The notes beneath the pieces were generated by a model, which saw nothing but the letters and a program-made list of their open reading frames with translations, was not told the DNA's origin and searched no databases. Made by a program: the position numbers and the translations under genes. A stretch of DNA of 64,000 nucleotides from Membranipora membranacea. Taxonomy: Eukaryota > Bryozoa > Gymnolaemata > Cheilostomatida > Membraniporidae. Of this stretch, positions 11,401 through 26,300 are shown in pieces (the stretch's first letter is position 1; every line of letters starts with the position of its first letter). The DNA lies in NCBI GenBank assembly GCA_914767715.1, contig OU612067.1, forward strand, positions 19,473,001 through 19,537,000. The letters are read 5' to 3'.

Positions 11401-14400
11401 TCTCGATCTCTAGATCTGCTTCTCCTTCTCTCCCTGGATCCACCTCGCCTCGCTCGACTGTAAAAAATTATTGCAATAGTTAGTAACTCCTACTTTGTAC
11501 AGGGTGTGCGAAGTTGAGTTTTATGTGTATATGTTTCGATGTAATATGTTATATGTAATATGTATATATATATATATGTAATATGTTGCATGCCCTGGAA
11601 AGACAGTTGGAGAGCTGCTAATAAAAGGTGTTTAACATTTACATCTATGCAAGTAAAATCCATTTGTACGTTATGTACATTATGTGGCTCAATGCCATTA
11701 ATTTTTTTAATCCAATGCAGAAAACAAGATTTGGTAAGATGGTTCCGTATAGAGAGGATTGAGTTAGAAGTTTCCAAAAGTACCGGTAGAAGGAACCTGT
11801 CATATTTTCAAATCTGTTTCACTGAATTCGATTTGATAGACAATATCTACTTAATTCAACTAAGGTGAAAAAAAACTTCTGATAAATTCAGGTGGGAGTT
11901 CAACATTTAATGGAAACAGCTGAAAATTACAATTTGTCATTTCTTGATACCGCTTTTTACGTTTTCATAATTAATTCCCATTTTTAAAACATGATGCAAA
12001 AGCGGATTCAGTTGATTCAGTTGAATTATCATAATGATAGTACTGCACCATTACAGCACTAGCTAACAGTACCATATACATGTATTTTTCACTTTGGATT
12101 TATACACTTCAGCTCATCCAAATTCATGAGCTCAAAAGATCAAAGGAAAATTATCATAATTGCAACCACATTTTGAGAGGAAGTAAGAATTGCTCTACAT
12201 TTCACAGCAATTTTTATGTGCTTGGTCTATAATTTCATAACTTTCATCAGGAAGTTTCCTTGGACAGAACAATCTCTCAACATTTTGCTTTCTAGAAGCT
12301 GAAGTCTTTGATCTAGACCACCAATCTTGAGATTAGACAAAATGGCCTCTTGCTGGAGACAAGCTAGCATGAATTGTCAACTTTGGATGATTTTAATTGC
12401 CGTGATTTCAGACATTTGTAGACCAGAGCCATTCTAAGGTCAGTATTATTCATCAGGTGACATATTTCTTACATGTAACCCAGTAATGGTTCCGGTGTAG
12501 TAGGTATTTGCTACACGCTTTTTCTTGGGCAATTAGTTTCCGAGTTGGAGTTAGGGTGTATTTAGCTACAATTTCTTCTACCATATCAAATGAATATAAC
12601 GGTGATTTAGATATATTGATACAATAATACCATTGTTGAGATGTTGCATGATGATGTCAGGGAGTTACCACTCTTACAACGGAGAATTTTCTTTGATCAA
12701 ATTTCGGTAATCTAATAAACATTTTGCACAAACATGCTATGGTCATCACTTAGTGAGCCACCGCGCATGCAAAGTGTCGATTGCACTGCAGATGGTCAAA
12801 TTTTCCAATTGATTTTTTCCCTTCATATAACTTCTGAATTTTTAAACTTATTACTGGATTATTGATGACTTATTTTAAGAAGCGAGGGAGAAGTATTTCT
12901 GGGGAATTGACATCGGGAATAAACGCTGTACATTTTGGGTTATTTGCCTTTTCCGACAAAAAACAGTCATGATACGTCGCATAGAAATGGCCAATCAGAT
13001 AATGTTCCTGAAGGTACATCCCTTGGTATACCTGGCACATCGCCCGTACCATGCGCTGCTTTTCACTTTCCTCTCTGATCTCATCAGGTTTTTTATAGAT
13101 ATATTGACATCTCATTTCGATGAATGAGTGGTAAGAAAACGCTGACACTAAGGAACCCAGTAACCTCACCTGTCACCTAATTACAAAAGGCCTGGCACGC
13201 TGCACGGACTTGACATGAATGTACAAGTGTTTGTCTCATGGTGTAACATGAGTCATGACAACATCGCTGATTTTCCGGGCGGGCGTGTGTTTGGTCTAAT
13301 TATTAGAATCATGTTACTCATGTCTTGAAACGCCAAATTGGTCTTCTCCAGCAAATAATGTAAACATCTTTCAAATATTCTGCCGAATCATGACTACTGT
13401 TGAGCATAGAACCTCTGCAATAATTACCGGGGAAGATTCACGATGATTAATATTTTAAAAATCATCAATTTCCTAAAAAAATGTCAGGGTTGAAGTGTTG
13501 ACAACAAAAGTGATTAATAAACAATTTTTTGTTCTTCAAAATAACAATGTGGAAAGGAAGTATTTTGATATCATTGCAGACATGGCTCATTAAGAAGTGG
13601 GTGTAAAGGAATAATAGGACAACATGTACCTATTCTTTGTTGATTCCACAATATGCGTTATCTAAGAATGCTCGAAATAATCTTTTGGAATCAAGAATTT
13701 TTTTTAAATTTCACTTTTAAATGTGAATATTTCCTGACTTTGTGTACCATGAGTGTTTTTGTCCCGCATTGGCCATAACGCAATGGACGGTCGAATTGGT
13801 AGCACATAGGTGTGGGGCCAAAGTGTCTTTTGAATAGGATAAAAGTTATACAAACAGTGAATAATTATTAATTAATTACCCTGTAATTAATAACATTTCA
13901 AAGATTGTTAATTGCTGCAACTTGTTTGATTTAATAATACTGCCAAGACATGAAAGACAGTAGGAATAGTGTGGTGTCGCCAAACTCCACAACTGGTAGA
14001 TTTATGAACATGCTAACACGCCATAGTTCCATTAAGTTTGTGTACATTGATTCACTAATGTCCAAAAAAGACTCCATACAGCATCAACCATCAAGAGAGC
14101 TTTATTTGCACAGATAAGAATACCAAAGGGTAGTTTTCAAACAAACCAGAGTCAGTCTGGACGATATGAAGGACCCGAGAGCTGCTCCATACCGATCTGA
14201 TAATGCCTTACAGGGCATAAAAATCGGATTAATCCATTAAAATCTCAATGGGAAATGTCATAAAACTCTGATACAATAGAGGTACGGAGACAATTTGGCG
14301 ACAACTCTTTTCCATAGCCGTATTATGGTGGGGTATCGTGCTGACGCAGCTGATCGCGATCGAGACGTGGCGATTTATATCTCCGCAAGTAATTAAAAAG

Positions 14401-17400
14401 AAGAGTGAAGGACTATAATTAGCAGTTAGATATTGTGTGCTCCATAAAAAATGTCCATCTATGTAGATATGGTTATATAATGGAGCCAGTTATTGGTATC
14501 AAGACAGATCTCCGATTTATGTTTGCATAAAATTAGCTTCCTCTAACCAATATGGCAGCAATTACCGGACATAACGGACATAACGTCAATATGTGAAATC
14601 ATAAGCCACTTGTTCTACCTGGCTCAGCCGAGGATGAGTTAAAACTAGATCTCTCAGGGATCGGCGAGCATACATTGTCGTAGGCGGCTGGGCAGAGTTA
14701 AATTGAATTAGTAACCATGAAATAGATAGGAGGGTTTAAAAGTATTTGTGTGCAAGATATAAACTTTTGGCCATACGATAGAAAATATGGAAGTAACCGG
14801 GCAGTACAATTGTCCCATTTTTTCCCTCGCATTCCCTTCAATGATACTAATTGGATCTCAAGACAGAATCTCCCAATTATCAAAGCAAACAAGTAATTGA
14901 AAAGGAGTTAGCTGGTAGATAAGTACCATCATGTCATATTATCTTCTATCAACTTGGGATTTTTTGAAATAGAGGAGGGGCGACCTCACATCAGCTCAAT
15001 TCTATGCTCCAACATTAATGATGAATAATAGGGTAAGAATTGCAGATATCTCCAAATTCCTGCATCTTTTCTTTGGAGCCAGACACCTCTTGAGCTGAGG
15101 CGACGACGGCGTATCATCATTGTATCAGCCCTCTGCTTCTTACAGCACTTGACAAAGCCGAGACACAGCAGGAAATAGCATTAGTGCTACACTTTTAGCG
15201 AACTGATTAAATTGATATGCCCCCCATTTGTGGCTTTTAAACTCTCAATATCAATGAAATATGTGTGCATTACATAAAAGGAGAAATATCATGATATATA
15301 GCAATATCATTATGATTAACAAATTTTTCAATTACTGCCTAATTCCTTTTCACAACTTTTTGGAGACAGAGAGACTTGCCAAAAGTGTTGACAAGATTAC
15401 ATTGGCTGTGGTTTTGCCAGCACCTTGTTGATACATTCGTCATTGCTGTGTTGCAAACACACATTCATTATACCAATTTACGTAGTGTTATTTTGATACT
15501 GACATGACCTGTCACTTTGAGAACATGTTGAGTGGCGATATTTGGTCACAAAAGGTTATCCAGTGCACCTTGGCTCAGCAAGGTGACATATTGAGTACAT
15601 CCCGTGTAATATGATTGTGACACCCACACGACGAAACTTTTTTAACTGGTTTGTCGGAAGGTGATTACTTTCATATTGCAATAATGAAAGAAAATACCTG
15701 GTTATGCAATACAAGTTAAATATAATCGATCATGCTATTGGAGATGCAGATGCAGTAATGCTTCTTTTACATGTTAACAACAGAGAGTAAGGATACATCC
15801 TTGGAGATATTGGAGGTATTTTGTATATGGTTTTAAATCATTAGTGATAATCTGTTTGATAGATTCCAGCAATTAGGAGTTAGATGATTCATCATACCTG
15901 ACAATTGAAAAGCATGAGAGACATGCTTTTTTGTAAATAAATAAGCTGCGATTTTGTCTTATCACCAGGAATGCTGTAAAACTACTCATTTCTCAAACTA
16001 AATACAGTTGGGCAACTCCCTGCCTTGTTAATGTATGATATATATATATATGTCATTTTCCATACACCATATACTGTGGACATAACACGCTATGTGTTTT
16101 GTCTGGACATAGAACTCTCTGGGAAAAAATTGTTGCTGGAAAACTTATTTGATAGGACGATACACAGGTACCTCCCCTGTTATTGGGTTACACAGGTGAG
16201 ACCCCGCTTAAATTTCCTGGGTCTGAAACTGGTTCACAGTCTACTTTCATGGTATGCTATGATATAAGGTAAAATTTCTTATGACAAAAAAAGTTAACAA
16301 GATCCGTGGACGAGAAATTCTCAAGAGTGGGATTGTACTCTAATTTCGACAATTATTATCTCTAATTCATAACTTTCTATTGTTAAGTGGATATACCTTT
16401 CACGAAATATCTCAAAGTAAGAAAACATATACCAGTACTTGCCATTCAACTTTCAAATCGCTATCAACATGCAAATTTTTTATTTTTTTATTATTATTCA
16501 ATCATTATTAATAAGTATATGGTTGTCTCCTCTTGTTAGAATATCAAGGATTCCCGGTGACAGGAGCATGTACCCAGTATAATAAACTTCTGACCAATGC
16601 GGGCTTAGCGATTTTAATCTGCGGGCCCGCACAGAAGAAAATGAAGTAGCCCAGCGCACTCCAATCAATTCTAACCTGAGGGAACAACCAAATTTAGCCC
16701 TATAATGAAATCAAAATGATAAGAGATTTTACAAGAGGGACAAATATCTCAAGTCAGAGTTATAACGTTTAACTGGAGTACACTTTCTAGCACAAATATT
16801 AGGTAATTGTCTCACCTGTCCCGTTCTCTGCTACGTTTACGACTGTGTGACCTTGACCTGTCCCTTTCTGCTCTCCTTTTCTCTACTCTATCCTCTCGAT
16901 CTTTCTCTCGAGAAACTCTCCTTTCTCCTTCTGTTTTCTGTGTGAACCAAAATGGTGTTTATTCCATTACACTATATTCACTTCATATATATTTGTGTAT
17001 ATATATATATACAGTTCATATGTATTGTTTATAACATACTTATATATGCAAACCTCAATAAAAATATATAATATCAATATATTATTTAGATTTACAAGCC
17101 CTTATCATCATTATGGACTGTTTCCAAATATAAACCAAGTTAAGTCTGCCTACCGCTCAACTGCTAACTGCAAGGGTCACTTCGATTTGATTTTTGGAAA
17201 TGAAACAAGATTCGCTCCTGCAGTTAATCGGTCCTTCAGGAAATAAACCTACCTTGAGATCCTCAAGTTTATCTCTGATTTCGATGAATCCGATGTGAAG
17301 TTTGCCACCGAAGTGATCAGCCAGACGCCTATCGTTATCATGTATACCCAGATAAGCCCCGCAGACCTCACAAACCCTCAACTTCTGCTGCTGATATGTA

Positions 17401-20400
17401 CTAGCTGGCATCGAGTTCTTAAAGTCCTCCTACAAAGAGAAACAACTGTCTTGTGAGGTTTCTAACGGACAACTGCTGATACCCCAGTATAAATATTATA
17501 CTATTAAGAATCACTCCTCCAAATTCAATTTATTTCAAGAAAAATGATGGTTATTATCGTGAGTCACAACTCCTTTATACGATTTGCATAAAATAAATTG
17601 CTATTTTAGACCATTTTTATTTCCGCGACATCGAAATTGCGCAGCAAGATGGCGAACAACAGAATGGTGTCTCAAAGCCTCACAAGTGAACGACTTAGAA
17701 ATGAGTCCGTATAATTTGATGCAATTTGGATTTAGCTGATTTAGTGTAATTCAGAAGTTAGCTTTACTGATAATTAACATTCCAGATTAAAACTTTGCAG
17801 AGAGCAGAGACAACAATCAAAATTATTGAATTGAAATTGAAACAATTCAGTTTGTCTAGGGACATATTACTGAGGAATTACGAAGATGAAAATAAGCTTA
17901 TAATCATGGTTGTTAATATACAGAAAAGGGGGGTTTGGTGGGGGCATTACCAAAATAAAAATGTTTGTCTCAACGTATTGGTTTTCCTGTCCTTCACCAT
18001 TAACAAAATCTTTCTTAAATCTTTGACAATTGGATTGCGATAACGCTGACTGTATTTTAATTACAATTTAATGGGTCGCCGAGAGCAGCTGATAGGTATT
18101 TCCTATATTATTCCACTGCGGAGATTTGCCAGTTGATGAACGCTCATGTTACAGACTGCCACTTGACAAAGCCCTCAAACAACTTAGTCATTGCTTCTAT
18201 TTTTGTCGCCAAATAATTGCTCTTTTCTGCCAATCATAATCGTAGCTAAATGATGTTTACATGTTACAAGGTGGACAAAACCGATTTTGTAAAATTTGGC
18301 AGAAATAGTTGTGAATTATTAGTGTCAGCGCGGAGTCTCATACAGCGACATAGAGGGTATTTAGTGGTGGGTCATTAGTCACGGTAATTATGCCACGGAA
18401 AACAGCAATTAGTATCTGGTGTCAAAACTAGGAGCTCCTGTGTCATGATAAAATTCACACGGCAGGCTCGACGCATTAGATAAAAGGCCGGAAAAAATAC
18501 TGACAAAATTAACTTTTCGACTTAAATCTTATGAACCATCGATACAAATATGGCAATGAACTTTGGCTAGGGTCAAAATGTTCACAGAATTTGATATGCC
18601 AGCCTGGATACCAAATCATTGAAATATCAGCGAATATCATAAATTATTAGTTAAATGACAGGAAAAAGTAAAGTCAGCTTAAAAATGAATTTTTCTATTT
18701 ACTTCTATCTGATGTTCACTGATACAAACATGGTATCACATTATCGACGATAGGAAGAAATTCTAGCTAGGGTAGAACTGTACACAGAATAGGATTTGCC
18801 AGCCTAGATAAAATGAATATTAGCAAGCTTCAGCTTTTAAATTAATCCTATTAATTATATTATAATAATAATATTATTATGATTGAATAAACGAGAAAAA
18901 AGCATAAAACGAGGATATAAAATTTAGTGAAAATCCAAACCCAGTATTTGAAGAATATAAGTTTTTTTATTGGCAGCGTGGACATATTGAATAGTGTGTT
19001 GCCCCTCCCCTCCGTTAACATCTCATGATGTTTATCAGCCCCTTATCATTTATACAGGTTATATAGATTTATCAGACACCCAGTCTAGTTTAAGGGTCTC
19101 ATAGAGAAAAATAGGGATGGCCCAACATGGGGGAAGGCCATGGGCTTGACACAAAAAATGCTGTGCAAGTAAAAATGAGATTGTCAGGTTACTGAATTTA
19201 AAAAATAAAACACACTTTCACCATTTAGTTCATAGACCACTTGTTAGTGAATGACTAACCTCAGCATCAGCTTTGTTTCTGTTTAGTTCTTCTACTTCTC
19301 CCATGAGTTTCATAGACTCCTCGATATTACCCTCTGCACCCATGGCCTCGGCTTTAGCTAGCTTTGTACCAATCTCTTCTCCTAATGTCAGGATTGCATC
19401 AGCCTGTATAGGACAAAACAAGATACAACTGAAGAACTACTTTTTTTGTTGTTATTCTGCTAAAAGGACGGACATAAAAAAAAAGTTTGTGTTAAAAGAA
19501 ATAAAATGATAGTAAAAAAGCAAGGACAAGGGACTAGAGTGACAGTACCTTTTAATAGTTATAATAATCTGATATATGTGGGTGTTAGAGCATAAGGACT
19601 GCAATAGTCAAGTTTATTCAAGGTAAACAAGTAGATCTACACTATAAGTTAGCAATTTGTAACAATATAGAGTTATCCTCTCATTGAATTTATCTCAAGG
19701 GGAGAACAACTCCAATATGTGAACCACCCACCCGGATGCAGCAGTGCATAAACGATACAGAGTAAACAACTGGTGGTGGATGTTAGGTGTCGCAATGTTT
19801 ATACTTACCTTAGCAGTTGCCTCCTCCGTCAGATCATCTTGTGTCTCTTTCAGTTTCTTCTTGGCTATCTCTGTCCTGCGATCACAGTCCGTTATGAACT
19901 CATCCAGATGTTCCATGGCATCTATGTCGTAAAAGTAATCTCTCTCTTTACTGGCTGCTTCAAAGTCAGCTCTCAGAGCATGGTCATGTACTTTGGGACA
20001 TTCTCCTAAATCCATCCTCTGTAGAAAATCAGAAGGAAAGAACATGATAGGTCAATCATTGAGAGACAGATCTGTTATATACTTACTTGTACCTGTCAGT
20101 TGTTGCCACCATTGGTCTTATCTTGTAGCCTGAGTAAAAGTAATGCCAAACCGAGACATGGTCATCTAACTGTCTCCCAAGTGCTGTCAGTACCTAAACA
20201 GATTGAATCCACAATCTCCAATGCACAAGACAGCCTTTCTTTCTTTTCAGCGGGTCAAAAGTTGAAGTTTTCACATTGTACAATGCATTGCTTAAATTAA
20301 CCTCTACACTGAGTTGTGTATTTGAAGACACATCATATAAATGTATGAAATACTAGAAGGTTAAAACTGGTGTGACTCAGTAATGCTGTGAAAAGTTCTT

Positions 20401-22228
20401 TACGCTTACCAACTCTGCAGACATGAAGCGATTCAAAAGTCAGCATGTCCTATTCATACACTCCTGAAGCTGATTGTGTGAAAGGGGCGAGGGCGAGGGG
20501 GAGGGGGGCTGCCATTCGGTCACCACCAAAACATTTTTTGGGACCAATTGTAATTAACTACAAACACTACACATTGCGAGTCTCCAATTTGCCTATTCTG
20601 TCTTTTCACGTCAGCAATCAATCAACAGTCAATTAAGATAAACTGTAAATGTGAAAATTGGTTGAGTTGATTTGAAAATATGACCCATGTAGTGTAGTGA
20701 GTGTGGAATATGCTGACAAGATGTCAATACGTACCGTACTGGAGAGAATGTCATGTGGACAACACGACAGCAGAAAGCTCTTACATACCCGCGAACTGTC
20801 AAATCGAACACGACTCTTATTTGCCTCCCCTGCAAAATAAACGCAATCAAGTCTCTTCAGTACATTGAATAAATATGCCATGAAAAACGGTCCAACACTC
20901 TGTTAACATGAATTATGTGGGATAAGAGAAGACCTGAAAAGTTTCGCAAAGTTACAGGACATTTTTTACTCAAAACAATACATCCGTCGCATTATGATAA
21001 ACCTAATATTCAATTCTATTTTTGACATACGAATCACCATTCTAGTCTGAAAACAGGATCACTTCGCCTTTGTTACTCATCTGCTAAAAACAAGAAGTGC
21101 AACAACATACATTGGCGGATGACTACATCACATATTTAGAATGAAGTAGGTTATTGGTAATTCATTGTGTCCTACCTTGCCTTACCTTAGAACAATGTCT
21201 ATAAAATCAATTGCATTTTAAAGATTTAAGCAATTACCAGGTGATTGCTGCAATTTCATATATTCAAAAGCTAGGCAACAAAATTGCATATCATTGCATT
21301 ATTCCCAGTGTGGCTCTTACAATCATAACTCACGGCATGTAGACTAAGAGTAGGAATTTCTGGACTGAAGAATGCGGGTTCTATAAGACCCTGTACCTCA
21401 CTGGCCAGGCCTGACCACAGGCAATGGCAGACAAACCTTTAAAATGAGCCAAACAAAATTAATCAGGATCATAAATTACACACTTTCTTCATCTGTGCTT
21501 CCTAGAAACTAAGAGAGGTTAGGGGCTATATTTGCCTGAATGAGGAAGTGATCATTTTATCATTCTTATGGGTCATATTTATTGGTCAGACTTAGCTGGT
21601 ATGTGTCTTACGCCTTCCATGACACAGAACTGGGTTACCTGAGCTCCCTGTTTAAGGATATTCTATTTTGTAATTGCTGTGTATTAAAAGGATGAATGAT
21701 CCGATCATTCAATATATTTATTTAATTGTAGTTTTTACAATCTATACATTTATTTTCTTTGTATCGCATATGTATGTAGCTTGACACCGGACAAACATAT
21801 ATAAATGAAGGAAATGCCATGACATAGGCCTGATGAAGTCAGACTATGGCCATAGATAGGCCTACAGTACATATGGCAAGCATTTGACATTTGTTGCAAC
21901 CTCAAGCAGCAAGCAATGCTTTATTAATTTAATTAATAATTAAGACAGCAATAATTTGAAATGAGACAGGTTAAAAGTGAACTGAGTTCCTAACATTCAT
22001 ATGGTAAAATAAATTCAAATTGATGGAACAAAATATATTCTTAATTTAAGTTTAAATCAGTTGACTGTACTGGTAGAACAAGAAAGAAGATTAGAATAAA
22101 TAAGTAAAACATTGCATTGCTGATTTCAGGTGAAAATAGAACCATTTTTTAAGTTTTTGGTACTCACCATCCCTTCCTGTCCCCATCAGCTGGTCAAGCA
22201 TCTGTCTCATCTGGTCATGAGCAGACAT
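8401..22228 (-). CDS. LUC7L: LUC7-like U1 snRNP-associated splicing factor, 9 exons, complete
   Basis: Coding exons, in gene order, are 22228-22168, 20829-20735, 20018-19809, 19403-19260, 17429-17253, 16937-16816, 11457-11353, 10835-10779 and 8455-8401. All have GT-AG borders and join in phase to give 341 aa. LUC7 proteins bind the U1 snRNP in the nucleus and influence 5' splice-site choice. The N-terminus MSAHDQMRQMLDQLMG is typical of metazoan LUC7L/LUC7L2. The first zinc finger (CCCH type) shows C36, C44, C59 and H63. A helical, charged region covers about 65-175. The second finger (C2H2) has C190, C193, H209 and H215 in the hallmark LRVCEVCGAYLGIHDNDRR block. Residues 230-341 form an RS domain encoded by four short exons spread over 8.5 kb. 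Human LUC7L is about 371 aa, so the tail is a little shorter. It could correspond to the single pre-duplication ancestor of LUC7L and LUC7L2. Introns of 2.3 and 5.4 kb interrupt the RS region and could host alternative C-termini. Confidence 0.95.
10385..10396. repeat. Poly(G) run in a LUC7L intron
   Basis: A run of about a dozen G on the plus strand (poly-C in the LUC7L transcript) in the intron between the last two coding exons. Similar G runs occur near 36797 and 52845. Confidence 0.8.
11458..16815 (-). other. Long LUC7L intron (5.4 kb) without recognised genes
   Basis: Intron between RS-domain exons. Open frames are short and lack domains. Several stretches (about 13190-13400, 14280-14420, 14560-14700) have a less AT-biased, more complex texture than typical intronic sequence, with TAATTA-type motifs and TTAATTAATTA at about 13868. 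They could be conserved regulatory elements, but this cannot be shown from one genome. Confidence 0.4.
18530..18800. repeat. Diverged tandem duplication inside a LUC7L intron
   Basis: Two related segments of about 75-90 bp sit about 190 bases apart (about 18540-18612 and 18720-18810). They share the order GATACAAA-ATGG, CTAGGGT, TTCACAGAAT or TACACAGAAT, and TGCCAGCCT-GATA. They have diverged by substitutions and indels, so the duplication is old. Confidence 0.5.
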
Positions 22229-23364
22229 ATTGGGTTTGTATATGTACTTCACCAATACAGCAGTGAACAAAAGAGAGCTCAACTATGAAACTTGCCAATA
22301 ATCTTTCTCAGGTACGTTATGTTGACCTTCATGTGGCCTTTGTAAGTCTTTCCTTACATATACTTATGATCGTCATATATAAATAATACGATGAAACTAA
22401 ATCACGTTATTGTAGTCTCGAATGCAAAGATCACGTGGTGATCACATGATCAGATTGCAAAGACTAATTTTCTCAAATCTGTGGAAGAACGTTGTTAAGC
22501 CAAATTAATTAATTGACAATTTATCTGTATGGCTCTCTTGCAAATATAATATATGCATAGCATTCATGGTACGATGTTCTTGGTACTGAATTCTCTGCCT
22601 AAGCCCGTTTGCTAATTTTTTTGAACGAGTCCCAACTTTTTATCATCAATGGCCCTGTTGTTACTCCGGGAGTCCTTGTTGTTGTACTTGTAGTCCACTT
22701 TTGACTAGCAGTCTGGGTGTATCATAATGGTCTGCATCACAGGCCTCTAGTAAAAGTTCATCTTCAGGTTAAACTATCAGAAATGGGCTTCTAGGGCTTG
22801 CAAGCATATATTTTGCCCTTGTCCTATAAATAATGGTCCAATAACAGTGGACTGGATTATGCCTTTTTTTATGGTGTTTTCCTCTGAAGAGATGAACTTG
22901 AAAGTCCATTCTCCCTGTACTGTAGCACGCCCATGACAACTGCCTAAGAATAATAGGTTTAGGTTCCACAGTTGCCTGTCAGCTTGTGCAAACCCCGCAG
23001 AAGCCTTCTTTTCAAAGAGAGAAGATCACTGAACCTGCACAAATAGGCGTGGGTGTTGTTTATCATCATCTTGGAAAAGTTAATATGATTGACCATGGCA
23101 TGGGTGAATATTGACACTATTTATGGCGTTAGCAATTCACCGTGTGCTCTAATGGAGCAGAATGTATATTGCATTGAGCAATTTGGTGGTTTATTTCCCG
23201 CCAATTTGAATAATCATTCTGGATCAAGATATTATACAAGTCATGATTATGAATTTAATATGGCTAATATCTTACCCCTCATTTTGACCACGATAAGTTG
23301 ATAAGAACATGTTCACGTTATTTTAACTAAGGAAGGAGACAGCTCTTTGTCAGCGATACAAAAG
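22229..23364. promoter_or_regulatory. Divergent intergenic region between LUC7L and DNPEP
   Basis: About 1.1 kb separates the start codons of LUC7L (minus) and DNPEP (plus), so both promoters must lie here unless there are distant untranslated exons. The clearest motif is a palindromic E-box CACGTG at 22432-22437, within a larger dyad (ATCACGTGGTGATCAC, 22430-22445), followed by a CACATGATC half. Such boxes bind bHLH-zip factors of the USF, MITF and Myc families. No TATA box is obvious next to either start, consistent with housekeeping promoters. Confidence 0.4.
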
Positions 23365-26300
23365 ATGGCAGCACCGCAGATAAGAAATGCAGCAGCAAAA
23401 AGTCTGATCGATTTCATCAATAAAACACCATCTCCTTGGCATGGTATGTTGGATTGCAAAAATCAAAATCCTCTCTGTCAATTTATTGCAAAGCCTATGC
23501 ATTGTATGCTCTTCCTGAATGCAAGCTTGATCAGATGTTGAACGGTCAAACTTTGTCAAGCACATCACAGTTTTATACATGGTAAACTTTACCAACAGAC
23601 CATCTGACATACCACACAATATGGCCGAGATCTATTGAGATACTGTTCATACTTCCTTTTCCCATTGTCAGATGTGCGCAAATTCTTTCCAACATGAACT
23701 TGATTTACATTTCAGTTGTCGATGAGTGTAAAAAGAGACTCGTGTCTGCTGGCTTCACTGAGCTCAAGGAGGCTGAGCAGTGGGATATCAAACCCATGAA
23801 CAAGGTTTGTGCTATAGCTCTCTGTCTCTGTGTATCTTAGGAAAAATGAGGGAATCAAGCTCATGAACAATGTTTGTGTGATATCTCTTTGTTGTTCTGA
23901 TGAAATATGGAACTCAAGGGTGTCTATGAGTCTGAGTTTAGTTTCAATGTCAGGTTATAACAGGTGCTTACTAAAAAAACTCCTACCTTATTCGGCCATT
24001 GTAGTGCTCAGATTAACATTTTATCAGGAATTGGTGATAATTCTGTCTGGTACAGATAAGAAACATCGCATTGATGTAATACTTGAGCATTACCTGTATC
24101 TTATCAAGCTCATTCTGCCTGAATAACAACCCCAGGGTTATGGAAGTCAGCATATTCAAACAAATAGCCCACCTTGATATAAGGCAGGAGATCCATATAC
24201 ATCATATATTTCATAAAGCATAGCCATCAAAGCATTGTATTTATACAGACAAATGTGTCATCAATTATAAGGAAAAATTTCAGTTAAAAAGATTATCTCG
24301 GAATTCTGTCACAACTATTTTTGGTATAGCTCACGTTCTCAAACAAAAGCATGGAGCCTTGGGTATGGTGAGGATTTCAACAAACCCTCTCATAATTCAT
24401 ACTACATAGCCTTTGGTCAAGATTGTTCTTTTTATTTTCAGTATTTTGTGACCAGAAACATGTCCACCATTATCACATTTGCTGTTGGAGGTTCTTACAA
24501 ACCAGGAAATGGATTCAGCATTGTGGGAGCTCACACTGATAGCCCATGTCTAAGAGTAAGTGGCCAAATTCAAAATATAGACTATCATTGTTTCTGAATA
24601 CAGGTTGTATCATGGTATTATGCTGTTGGGCTGTAGCTGTTAGTGAAATTAGATATCAGCCTTAAAACAGCATCATTGATGCTTTGATGTGATGCTCTTG
24701 TCAAGCACCAAATATAAATATGTTGTTATTTTAAATAAGTCAAATGCCACTTCAACGATTCCCAATTTATCTTCCTATTCATGAATACTGGGATTTGTAT
24801 TTGAATGTTGTTCTCTCTCAGAGTTGACCTTTAACATCACAGATAACCCCAAAATACCAACACAACTGTAGTAGGTACTTGAATTCCTAATAGCCTAACT
24901 AAAGCACATGTTTTCTTTATTCTTTTTTGGGGATGGTGAGATGGCGCGTCTGCTATTCACTGCCAGGCGATTAGTGCCGCAAGAGTTGTGGGTTCGTATC
25001 CCATTGGGGGAGCTTTCAAGGTTGATTGTTCCAGCCCCCTGCACCCTCGGGTGTATGACTCTTCAGACCCGTAGACATTGACCTTGAACTTGGTCTCTTT
25101 CCTATTTTAGATAAAGCCTAACTCGAAGCGTGAGAATTCAGGATATCTGCAGGTCGGAGCTGAGTTATACGGAGGAGGTATCTGGGGCACCTGGTTTGAT
25201 AGAGACCTTAAGTTAGCAGGCAGAGTTATGGTCAAAGTATGTATGAAGGAATTATTTGAGGGTTTGGTTAGACTTACCTTTCTCAAATGTGTGAAAGCAT
25301 CATCCTTGAACCCTGTATTAAACACTTATTCTTCTAGAAGTTGTTCATGTTGCGGCTGACTGTAATTGAAAATTGGGAATGGCTGATTATGCAAGTTTCA
25401 TTTTTGTTCGATTGTTTCTCCTGCTTTCTTTTAAATTTAGCTCAACAAATACAGACTGCCTGCCGGCCATAAGTGGGTAGCTTTATTACAAGTGATAATT
25501 TATGTCATCTTTTTTTAGGCAGGCGGTAAGATAGAGAATAGACTTGTACACATTGACAAGCCTCTCATGAGAGTACCCCACCTGGCTATACATCTACAGA
25601 GAGATATGAACACTAAATTCTCTCCTAACTTTGAGACTGAAATGTGCGTATGTATGTGCTAAGTATCTCATCACCTACAGGCATGCTTACAGCATTCTTC
25701 ATTTCATGATCCCACAAAGATATGGTCGATGATATTACGCAACCATCACCATTGACTTGATGTGATTTCTCTTGGAATCGGGAAAATTTCATTGTTGGCC
25801 AGTCACAACTCACAATTTAAAACCAAATGATGTCTGCAGTGATTAATGTGCAAGAAAATTGAGAGAAACTGGAATTTTGCAATGTCATCTTTGGGATGAG
25901 TGGAATTTATCTGCCCAGCTCCCACATATCTTATGAAGCTCATGTGGGGATCTGTTTGGATCACAGTGAGCTCAGGTTTGCAGTTTCATGTTTCAGGTTG
26001 TTAAACATTTCAATGATCATGTTTTTGTCCTGCCAGAACACAAATCTACTAAATAATCAATTACATTTATACTTGTTACTATTCAGATTACCGGTCATCG
26101 GAACAGCAGTACAGGAGCAGTTATTATCCTCAGATTCTACTGAAGACCTGACAGGCACTCAGGGTACAAAGCACCAGCCCATACTAATCAGAGCTATAGC
26201 TCAGGAACTCGGGGTAGCTGTTGGTGATATATCTGATATGGAGCTCTGTCTAGCCGACCATTCACCGGCTGTAAGTGTTGCAACTCAATTTATTTTCTTT

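Noticed and set aside
19695-20045. 116-codon minus frame as its own gene
   Set aside because: It is LUC7L exon 3 with flanking intron translation.
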